In this document: one piece after another, positions 1 through 5,830 of the stretch | How the letters are laid out: the number at the start of each line of letters is the position of its first letter | Position numbering within the stretch: position 1 is the first letter of the stretch | Assembly: GCA_009936885.1 (NCBI GenBank) | Contig: JAACDT010000143.1 | Coordinates: 1-10,381 of the forward strand | Origin: Alphaproteobacteria bacterium | GTDB taxonomy: Bacteria; Pseudomonadota; Alphaproteobacteria; Puniceispirillales; Puniceispirillaceae | DNA length: 10,381 nucleotides | Direction: 5' to 3' | Made by a program: the position numbers and the translations under genes | Notes under the pieces: model-generated | What the model was told of the DNA's origin: nothing | What the model saw: the letters and a program-made list of their open reading frames with translations, nothing else | Databases searched by the model: none

Positions 1-75
1 ACATTTTTGTGATGTTGAAATTGCGCGCGCAAGTGCATGTTCTCGCCCGCCGCCTCCAATAATTAATATATTCAT
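1..75 (-). CDS. purD: Phosphoribosylamine--glycine ligase, N-terminal fragment
   Basis: Only the first 25 codons lie in the window; the gene runs off the left edge. The peptide starts MNILIIGGGGREHALARA, the characteristic N-terminus of PurD (GAR synthetase), with the glycine-rich loop and the REHAL motif of its N-terminal domain. PurD is a cytoplasmic ATP-dependent ligase that joins glycine to 5-phosphoribosylamine in the second step of de novo purine synthesis. The ATG at 75..73 is fixed by this motif. A weak GGA lies about nine bases upstream. The gene diverges from xseA across 134 bases. Identity is secure despite the short length, because few other families share this exact opening. The rest of the protein cannot be assessed. 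Confidence 0.88.
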   Translation of the reverse strand, partial: MNILIIGGGGREHALARAISTSQKC

Positions 76-95
76 ACCTAGCTGTCCAAAAGATA

Positions 96-132
96 ACCCC
101 AAAAAAGGGTGTCTACCCTTTAAAGTTGGGGT
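96..132. repeat. Two-part inverted repeat (hairpin) in the purD/xseA divergent region
   Basis: The outer arms ACCCCAA (96-102) and TTGGGGT (126-132) are complementary. The inner arms AAAGGGT (104-110) and ACCCTTT (115-121) are complementary around a 4-nt loop, GTCT. The two stems are separated by an asymmetric internal loop of 1 versus 4 bases. Read on the minus strand (the purD direction), the inner stem is followed by a run of T, which resembles an intrinsic terminator or attenuator in the purD leader. On the plus strand there is no U-tract. The structure is read directly; a role is inferred. Confidence 0.6.
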
Positions 133-133
133 A

Positions 134-139
134 TATTAT
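134..139 (-). promoter_or_regulatory. Candidate -10 box for purD
   Basis: The minus strand reads TATAAT at 139..134, a perfect sigma-70-type -10 hexamer. The best -35 is AAGACA at 160..155, with a short 15-nt spacer, so the pair is weak. If used, transcription would begin near 127 and the 96-132 hairpin would sit at the 5' end of the purD message. AT-rich DNA throws up such hexamers by chance. Confidence 0.25.
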
Positions 140-209
140 AGATAACGAACCCGTTGTCTTTTAGGATATATCTGTGCCATAAAAAGAGCGCTAGAACAAT
201 GGATTTCAA

Positions 210-1682
210 ATGACAAACCTTATTCCCTCACAATCAGACAGTCTTTCAAACCAGCCTATATATTCGGTTGCTGATTTATCAAATGCGGTTAAACGCGCTA
301 TTGAGTCCAATTTCGAGTTTGTAAGAGTTCGCGGTGAAATCTCTAAGCCTGCTTTTCCAGGCTCTGGGCATATATATTTCAGCTTAAAAGATGTGAATGT
401 AACACTTGCTTCGGTTATTTGGAAAGGACAGCTCAGCCAAATAAATATTCAGCCAGAAGAGGGCATGGATGTAATTTGCACAGGAAAATTAACAACTTTT
501 GCAGGTCAGTCACGCTATCAGCTCAATGTTACTCAAATTGAATTTGCAGGTGAAGGCGCATTGTTAAAACAGCTTGAGGCTTTAAGGCAACGACTTCAAA
601 CAGAAGGGTTGTTTGCTGAAGATCGCAAGCAGGAAATTCCCTATCTGCCGTCTGTTATAGGCGTTGTAACATCTCCGACAGGTGCTGTCATAAGAGATAT
701 ACTTCATCGATTGTCAGAACGTTTTGGCACCCGTGTTTTGGTAGCGCCAGTCCCTGTTCAAGGTAGGGGCGTAGAACAGCATATCGCACGTGCAATAAAA
801 GCATTCAACCAAATGCGCGAGGATGGGCAAGTGCCAAAACCAGACCTTATTATTGTTGCGCGCGGCGGTGGATCGCTTGAAGATCTGTGGTGTTTTAATG
901 AGGAAATCGTTGTAAGAGCTGTGTTTGAGAGTAAGATAGCAGTTATATCTGCTGTCGGGCATGAAACGGATACGACGCTAATAGACTATGTATCAGATAA
1001 AAGAGCGCCTACCCCAACTGCTGCGGCAGAAATGGCAACACCAGTGTTAACAGAACTGGTTGCCCGAATATCAGAACTTAATTCCAGAGCCAGCCTTGCC
1101 TTGGATAGAAAATTAAATTTTAAAGTTAATCAGCTTACCGCCGCATTTCGGGGTCTGATACACCCATCTGACCAGATTAATCAACTTAGTCAGAGGATAG
1201 ATATATTAAATGAAAAAATTGAAAAAAATGTGCAAAATATTCTGAGTAATAAGCAATTTAAGCTAGCAAGCTTGTTTCAGCGATTGCCAACCCCAATTCA
1301 AAAATTAGGGGATATTCAAACCCGAATTATCGCCGCAAATGAGCGCATGCGTGCCCAAATAGACAAAAAGCTTTCAAACTCAGAGCAGACAATCTTAAGA
1401 TACGAACAATTGCTAAATGCTTTTTCATTCAAGCGAGTTTTAGAAAAAGGGTTTGTGCTTGTAACTGATTTAGATGGCAATCCTATAAAGCAATCAAAGG
1501 ATGCAGCGACTGGCGCACTTATAAATTTGCAGTTTTTTGATGCAACAAGACACGCACAGCTTGACCCTGAGAAGATTTCAGATGGTAGTGCAAAAGCCAA
1601 TATCTCACGGCAGAGTCAAACGCAAAATAAAAAAGTTTCAGCTGACGATCAAGCTATAACCACACAACCCAAATTGTTCTAG
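210..1682 (+). CDS. xseA: Exodeoxyribonuclease VII large subunit
   Basis: This 490-residue protein is the catalytic large subunit of exonuclease VII, a cytoplasmic enzyme that degrades single-stranded DNA bidirectionally together with several copies of the small subunit XseB, which is not in this window. An OB-fold nucleic-acid-binding domain occupies roughly residues 15-115 (VRVRGEIS, GHIYFSLKD). The catalytic domain follows, with family hallmarks GVVTSPTGAVIRDILHRL (151-168), ARGGGSLEDLWCFNEE (217-232) and SAVGHETDTTLIDYVSDKRAPTPTAA (247-272). Residues about 280-420 are a long helical, probably coiled-coil stretch, and FKRVLEKGFVLV marks the conserved C-terminal part. Length is a little above typical because of a polar tail. 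The ATG at 210 has a GGA six bases upstream (201-203). The stop overlaps the convergent lpxL stop. The gene appears to stand alone. Confidence 0.96.
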   Translation: MTNLIPSQSDSLSNQPIYSVADLSNAVKRAIESNFEFVRVRGEISKPAFPGSGHIYFSLKDVNVTLASVIWKGQLSQINIQPEEGMDVICTGKLTTFAGQSRYQLNVTQIEFAGEGALLKQLEALRQRLQTEGLFAEDRKQEIPYLPSVIGVVTSPTGAVIRDILHRLSERFGTRVLVAPVPVQGRGVEQHIARAIKAFNQMREDGQVPKPDLIIVARGGGSLEDLWCFNEEIVVRAVFESKIAVISAVGHETDTTLIDYVSDKRAPTPTAAAEMATPVLTELVARISELNSRASLALDRKLNFKVNQLTAAFRGLIHPSDQINQLSQRIDILNEKIEKNVQNILSNKQFKLASLFQRLPTPIQKLGDIQTRIIAANERMRAQIDKKLSNSEQTILRYEQLLNAFSFKRVLEKGFVLVTDLDGNPIKQSKDAATGALINLQFFDATRHAQLDPEKISDGSAKANISRQSQTQNKKVSADDQAITTQPKLF

Positions 1683-2581
1683 CCTTTAATTCTTCCCCAG
1701 CGCCGATGAGGCCATAACCATTGTTCTGGTCGCTCTTTTATCCAGCTTTCTAATAATTTATTAATCTGCAAGGCGATGGCAAGTATTTCGTCATCCGAAG
1801 CTGTTTTGCTTATCGTAATTGGCTCGTGAACAATCATTTTATAGAAAGCGCCTTTGATTCGGATAGTCTCAAGCGGAAAGAGTTTTATTTGTTGTTTGGC
1901 AGCGATTTTTATGTGGGCGACAGGTGTTTTTACAGGTACTCCAAAAAATGGAACCATACGCCCCTCACGAAGTTGCTGGTCAATTAATAAAGCAACAATT
2001 CCATTTGCCTTAATAGTCGCAAGCATTCCTTTGGCACCTTCACGGCCTTTTAGAAAAAACTCAGCATTTAAATATCTTTGGCGTTTTTGAATAAGAAAAT
2101 CTGCAACCGGATTATTAAGAGGGCGATAGACAATACCTGATTTTCGGTTAAGTCGTTTAAGGGTCGTTGGCACGACCTCCCAGTTTGCCAGATGTGAGCC
2201 AATAATAATACTACCTTGCTCGCACGCTGAAATTTTATCTAAGCCTTCAATCTTAACCCTACTAGGTGAATTCATTAATGCGAGCGTATGAGGAAACTCC
2301 CCTATATTGCGACCAAGATTCCACCACATGCCAGTCAATATCTCAAGGCGTTTTTGTTCTGTGAGCTCTGGCATAGCAAGCCTTAAGTTAGCATTTGCGC
2401 GCTTATGCCAGCTTGTATGGGGGCCGATTTTTGAGCCAAGCCATCCTGTTGAAGCACTGGCAATATCAATTGGAATTATGCGCAAAATAAGAAGCGCAAA
2501 AAACAAAAATACCGCCTCGATAGGCCAACTTATATAACGAATAAAAAACTGCTTTATATTATTATTGCGATGAAAGGACAT
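1679..2581 (-). CDS. lpxL: Lipid A biosynthesis late acyltransferase, LpxL/HtrB family
   Basis: This 300-residue inner-membrane LPLAT-family enzyme is predicted to add a secondary acyl chain to Kdo-lipid A from acyl-ACP. One N-terminal membrane anchor spans about residues 15-38. The HX4E catalytic pair is seen as H130-LANW-E135 within IIIGSHLANWEVV. Further family motifs are VYRPLNNP (151-158), DQQLREGRMVPFFG (201-214) and RPEQWLWPHRRW (284-295). Length matches the family. It is the last gene of the DUF374-waaA-lpxK-lpxL unit. Its ATG lies 20 nt inside the 3' end of lpxK, with GGAGA upstream inside lpxK, so translational coupling is likely. Its stop shares the CTAG at 1679-1682 with xseA. Sequence alone cannot say whether it is LpxL- or LpxM-like in position or acyl-chain specificity. 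Confidence 0.88.
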   Translation of the reverse strand: MSFHRNNNIKQFFIRYISWPIEAVFLFFALLILRIIPIDIASASTGWLGSKIGPHTSWHKRANANLRLAMPELTEQKRLEILTGMWWNLGRNIGEFPHTLALMNSPSRVKIEGLDKISACEQGSIIIGSHLANWEVVPTTLKRLNRKSGIVYRPLNNPVADFLIQKRQRYLNAEFFLKGREGAKGMLATIKANGIVALLIDQQLREGRMVPFFGVPVKTPVAHIKIAAKQQIKLFPLETIRIKGAFYKMIVHEPITISKTASDDEILAIALQINKLLESWIKERPEQWLWPHRRWGRIKG

Positions 2582-3565
2582 TTTTGAATGTTGTCTCCAG
2601 AAGGGACACTATTTTTATACAATCAGCTGAAGAGAAATGAATTCTTACAGGCACAGTCAATACCCGTTCCCGCCACTCCGCAGGCAATCTCATCCAGTCC
2701 TTTTGAGTGGTAACAAGCTCAGAGCCCGCCTGCTTTGCGTCCTCATATAATTGTGACATATCAGTATCGGTATAGGGGTGGTGATCTGCAAAATGGACTT
2801 CACCAACAATATCAGCTTCGATATTTTGGAGCGTTTTGAAAAAACGAGAAGGATTTCCAATGCCTGCAAAGCCGTAAACAGGTCTGCCTTTCAGATGTTC
2901 GATAATTTCATCATCTGGGCGAAGTTTACCTGTAAATATTGGAATATGTGATGGAATTTTTGTGTTAAGCCTGTTTCATCCTCTCCATTAAAAATAACCA
3001 TATCTACGTTTTTTAATCCATCATCTAACGGCTCCCGCATTGGCCCTGCTGGTAATAAAAGACCATTTCCAATCCCAAATTTTCCATCGAAAACAGCAAT
3101 ATTTAGATCTTTTTCTAAGGTTGGGTTTTGCAGGCCATCATCCATTACAACACAATCAAGTTCTTTTTCAGATGAAATAAAAGCAGCACCAGCGGGCCTA
3201 TTGCGGCTTACACAAACAGTATTTGAATTTGACATCATTAAAGGCTCATCCCCAACATCTACAGATTGATGAAGATTAGAATTTACAAAAATAGGCCCTT
3301 TCTCACGCCCGCCAAATCCGCGCGTTAACACAGATGGCGACTTGTCAATGCCAGACAAAAATCGGCATAGCGTTATTACAACTGGCGTTTTACCACTTCC
3401 ACCAACAGTAAGATTACCAACACAAATTACGGGTATATCACTTTTTTGAGGGTGCGCGTTTTTCTGATTTATGTAGTGACCAAGGCGCCATATAAAACTA
3501 AGTGGAAACAAAAGAATGGATTGCCAGTTTAGTCCTGACCAAAATTTCGGTGTTTTCAATGGCAT
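2562..3565 (-). pseudogene. lpxK: Tetraacyldisaccharide 4'-kinase, interrupted by a one-base frameshift
   Basis: LpxK phosphorylates the 4' position of the lipid A disaccharide at the inner membrane. The first frame runs from ATG 3565. It holds an N-terminal hydrophobic segment, the Walker A GGSGKT (residues 55-60), GDEP and MDDGLQNP, then stops at 2891 after 224 residues. From about residue 203 the conserved protein continues in the -1 frame: IPIFTGKLRPDD, GRPVYGFAGIGNPSRFF, FADHHPYTDTD and ELVTTQKDWMRLP, ending at 2562. The switch falls at an A5 run (T5 at 2957-2961 on the plus strand). Adding one A gives a continuous 334-residue protein, the normal LpxK length, with no other stop. The gene starts 6 nt after waaA and overlaps lpxL by 20 nt. 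A sequencing or assembly error, or a very recent mutation, fits better than long-standing decay. Recoding is less likely because no classical slippery heptamer is present. Confidence 0.88.
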
Positions 3566-3571
3566 TGTAGA

Positions 3572-4858
3572 TTATTTCTCTATGGTTGATACGATATAAT
3601 GTGCCGCTTTTGCAGGACGCGTGCAAGCCTCTTGAGCAATTTCCTGTCCTTTGATAATAGCCTGCAACATTGCTTTATCGGATTGTAGAATCTCATTTAA
3701 TGTTTCATCTAGTGTTTCATTGGAGTCAATTTGGCGAATAATCCCAGCCTTTATTAAATCAATATAATCAGCCTCGTTATTAAAGATGGATTTACCGCAA
3801 ATCATAGGCTTTCCAGCGAGTGCCGGCTCAATGGGATTATGGCCCCCAGAATGAAAAAAACTTCCCCCGATTATTATGATATCTGCCACATTATACAAGC
3901 TTTTCATTTCGCCAAAGCTATCACTTAAAAAATAGGGGTTTTGGCGTAGCGGCAATTCACCTTGCGAGCGTTGTGGCATCATGCCTAGTTGGTTTATTAT
4001 TTCTGCTGCTCTGTGTGGATGACGCGGGGCAAATATCAATTGATACTCATCTGCATTGGTTAATTTCGCAACAGCTTTGGCGATAAGCCGTTCTTCATTC
4101 TCATGGGTTGAGGCAGCCAGTATAAAAGTGCACCCAGCTTGTTTGGCATAGTGTCTCAAAGCTTCTTCATAAGCCGAATTTAATCCATTATTGGAAATTC
4201 TGCTTTTAAGGGAGCCGACAATTCTTACGGTTTGAGTATTGTTATTTTTAATATCCCCAGCTAATGCCTCGAAGTTGTTTTTCTGTTTATCGTCGATAGC
4301 TAAAATCAAGGATGGGCTGGAAAATAACTTTCTTGCTAGTGATGGGTTTTTCTGCCATCTGGCTTTTGCAATGTGTGATATTTGGCTTGAAGCAAAAATG
4401 ACAGGAAGTTGTTTGTTGCTAGCGTTAGTGACTAAATTAAACCAGAAATCAGATTCCAAAAATATAGCGCCATTTGGTTTCCAATATTCTAAAAAGCTGG
4501 ATACCCATCGCGGGTGGTCTAATGGCTGGAATATATGTGTAACAGGCATGTCGGCACAACTCTTCTCAACATAGTCTGCCGCTGCTATGGTATTTGTGGT
4601 TATAAGGAAACGCCATTCAGAACGCATCTCTCTAAAATGTGTAACTAAATTAATAGCCGCGTTAGACTCCCCAAGAGATACGGCGTGCAACCAGATTAAG
4701 GTGCCGTGAGGACGGCTGGATTTATACCCATGACCAAACCGCTCTTTTATACGCGTTTTATTCTCTTTTTTCTGGCTAATGCGCACATACAAATATAATC
4801 GAATAAAAGGTTCCAGCAGAATCCAGAAAATCTGATAAGCAAGAGGGTTGATGTGCAT
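3572..4858 (-). CDS. waaA: 3-deoxy-D-manno-octulosonic acid (Kdo) transferase
   Basis: This 428-residue GT-B glycosyltransferase (GT30, also called KdtA) transfers Kdo from CMP-Kdo to the lipid IVA precursor on the inner face of the inner membrane. An N-terminal hydrophobic helix (about 8-27) anchors it. ERFG at 39-42 carries the Glu equivalent to the proposed catalytic base of the family. Other motifs are WLHAVSLGESNAA (56-68), FLESDFW (133-139), ASTHENEE (249-256), FAPRHPHR (276-283) and the nucleotide-binding GGSFFHSGGHNPIEPA (331-346). Length is typical. It begins 2 nt after the DUF374 stop, with AAAGGG upstream inside that gene, and is followed 6 nt later by lpxK. The number of Kdo residues it adds cannot be judged from sequence. 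Confidence 0.95.
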   Translation of the reverse strand: MHINPLAYQIFWILLEPFIRLYLYVRISQKKENKTRIKERFGHGYKSSRPHGTLIWLHAVSLGESNAAINLVTHFREMRSEWRFLITTNTIAAADYVEKSCADMPVTHIFQPLDHPRWVSSFLEYWKPNGAIFLESDFWFNLVTNASNKQLPVIFASSQISHIAKARWQKNPSLARKLFSSPSLILAIDDKQKNNFEALAGDIKNNNTQTVRIVGSLKSRISNNGLNSAYEEALRHYAKQAGCTFILAASTHENEERLIAKAVAKLTNADEYQLIFAPRHPHRAAEIINQLGMMPQRSQGELPLRQNPYFLSDSFGEMKSLYNVADIIIIGGSFFHSGGHNPIEPALAGKPMICGKSIFNNEADYIDLIKAGIIRQIDSNETLDETLNEILQSDKAMLQAIIKGQEIAQEACTRPAKAAHYIVSTIEK

Positions 4859-4860
4859 CT

Positions 4861-5580
4861 CTATGGTGCCCTTTTTTTGCGGGAGTTTGTTTTAAAAGAT
4901 TTAGCACAGAGCTCATCACATTTTTGGGTTAATGCATTTAATCTATCTTCAATTTGACAACGCCAATTCTCAAGAGATTGTTTTGATATCTGTGTTCTCT
5001 TCGCCGTATTTAGCATATCAAGCCTAATCGGGTCGCCCCATAAAATAATAGCGTTACTGAAAGGCTTTGGGATCCTAGTTCTATCCCAGCTTCTCAGAAG
5101 CCATTGTCTATCAGCTGCAAACACCACTGGAATAATTTCAATATCGCTCATATGGGCTAGTGCTATCGGGCCCATCGCAAGTGTTCTTGCTGGACCGCGA
5201 GGCCCGTCAGGCGTAATCCCAACATTGCGCCCTTTTTTAAGTTCCTTGGCAAGCTGACGGAGACTAGTGAGGGCTTGCTTGTTAGAAGAGCCCCAGACCA
5301 CGTTAAGCCCAACCATCTGAACCGCTTTCCCAAGTATTCTGCCATCTGAGTGAGGCGAGTTTAGCGTTGTAATAGGTCTTGGCAGATTCCAAGTCATACC
5401 CAATATATGTTCATGCCAAGAGATGATTATATAGGGTTTTTTATGTTGTTTTACCAATTGATAAACAGGGCGGTTTTCATGCCGCCATTTAACGGTTATC
5501 CCCAGAATAAAAATAATGCACGCAAATACAAGCGAGAACAGCGTTTGACCTATCATGGAATGGCTTAGTTTTTTAAGCAT
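4861..5580 (-). CDS. DUF374-family lysophospholipid acyltransferase-like protein
   Basis: This 239-residue protein has one N-terminal membrane segment (about 10-30), a DUF374/LPLAT-like core and a basic C-terminal tail (NSRKKRAP). Core motifs are IISWHEHI (52-59), SPHSDGRILG (75-84), GSSNKQAL (97-104) and TPDGPRGPAR (123-132), the last being the DUF374 signature. The family is distantly related to glycerol-phosphate and lysophospholipid acyltransferases. The epsilonproteobacterial lipid A acyltransferase LpxJ is a known DUF374 member. Here it is the first gene of the waaA-lpxK-lpxL unit, 2 nt before waaA, so a role in acylating a lipid A or phospholipid intermediate is a reasonable inference, but the substrate is unknown. 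No clear Shine-Dalgarno precedes the ATG at 5580. The candidate operon promoter lies about 60 bases upstream. Confidence 0.85.
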   Translation of the reverse strand: MLKKLSHSMIGQTLFSLVFACIIFILGITVKWRHENRPVYQLVKQHKKPYIIISWHEHILGMTWNLPRPITTLNSPHSDGRILGKAVQMVGLNVVWGSSNKQALTSLRQLAKELKKGRNVGITPDGPRGPARTLAMGPIALAHMSDIEIIPVVFAADRQWLLRSWDRTRIPKPFSNAIILWGDPIRLDMLNTAKRTQISKQSLENWRCQIEDRLNALTQKCDELCAKSFKTNSRKKRAP

Positions 5581-5621
5581 ATATGGGGCAACAAAGCTAA
5601 GGTTGGCAGTTACATGAAACT

Positions 5622-5636
5622 GTGGAACAATTCCAC
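5622..5636. promoter_or_regulatory. Perfect 6-bp dyad near the predicted start of the lipid A operon
   Basis: GTGGAA (5622-5627) and TTCCAC (5631-5636) form a perfect inverted repeat around CAA. It directly follows the candidate minus-strand -10 box, so the inferred transcription start (about 5631) falls inside it. It could be an operator bound by a dimeric repressor, or a 5' stem-loop on the operon mRNA. The dyad is read directly; function is inferred. Confidence 0.4.
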
Positions 5637-5637
5637 T

Positions 5638-5667
5638 ATCATAGATTTTTCTATCACGTCTTCACAA
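5638..5667 (-). promoter_or_regulatory. Candidate sigma-70-type promoter for the DUF374-waaA-lpxK-lpxL operon
   Basis: On the minus strand TTGTGA (5667..5662) and TATGAT (5643..5638) are separated by 18 nt. The -10 box matches consensus at five of six positions and the -35 at four of six. The predicted start near 5631 leaves a leader of about 50 nt before the DUF374 ATG. This is the best pair I found in the divergent region for this strand. Confidence 0.4.
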
Positions 5668-5698
5668 ATATCGCAATTTGCTGAGATAATGAGGTTTT

Positions 5699-5725
5699 TG
5701 CATAAATAAAGAAATTATTTGCGCA
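5699..5725. repeat. Imperfect inverted repeat in the divergent lipid A/transporter region
   Basis: The arms AAATAA (5704-5709) and TTATTT (5715-5720) flank a 5-nt centre. Pairing extends outward to TGC/GCA at the ends through one G-T pair and one mismatch, giving 11-bp arms overall. It lies between the candidate minus-strand promoter and the transporter gene, so it could be a regulator site. Its AT-richness makes chance plausible. Confidence 0.3.
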
Positions 5726-5774
5726 TAATGTGATAAAAAGACACTAATAGCGAGCAAAAATAACGTGATTAAAA

Positions 5775-5804
5775 ACCAAAGTGAACCAAAGTAAACCAGA
5801 GTAG
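5775..5804 (+). repeat. Three 10-bp tandem repeats upstream of the ABC transporter
   Basis: Three consecutive units ACCAAAGTGA, ACCAAAGTAA and ACCAGAGTAG share the core ACCARAGT and are spaced at exactly 10 bp, about one helical turn. The last unit ends 26 nt before the preferred transporter start at 5831. The spacing would place a bound protein on one face of the DNA. This pattern suits an operator cluster but could also be a chance short tandem duplication. Confidence 0.6.
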
Positions 5805-5820
5805 ATGTCATTCTATATTA

Positions 5821-5825
5821 AAGGA
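5821..5825 (+). promoter_or_regulatory. Shine-Dalgarno AAGGA deciding the ABC transporter start
   Basis: AAGGA at 5821-5825 is followed by TGGTG and then ATG at 5831, a five-base spacing. The upstream in-frame ATG at 5825 overlaps the last base of the same AAGGA, leaving no spacing, so 5831 is the preferred start. GTG at 5828 is also in frame but too close. Confidence 0.55.
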
Positions 5826-5830
5826 TGGTG

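Noticed and set aside
2562..2759. A separate small 65-residue gene after the lpxK fragment
   Set aside because: Its sequence (ELVTTQKDWMRLP) is the LpxK C-terminus and its frame continues upstream without stops to the frameshift site, so it is part of lpxK.
2891..3000. Programmed -1 frameshifting in lpxK
   Set aside because: The zero-frame codons ACA-CAA-AAA do not form an X-XXY-YYZ heptamer and the A run is only five bases; I kept error or mutation as the main explanation.
5775..5804. CRISPR-like or iteron-type origin repeats
   Set aside because: The units are only 10 bp, with no spacers and no cas or replication initiator gene nearby; an operator cluster or chance duplication fits better.
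5814..5819. TATATT as a -10 box for the ABC transporter
   Set aside because: It would put the start at or within the translation start region and remove the AAGGA site from the transcript; no -35 box is seen at the right distance.
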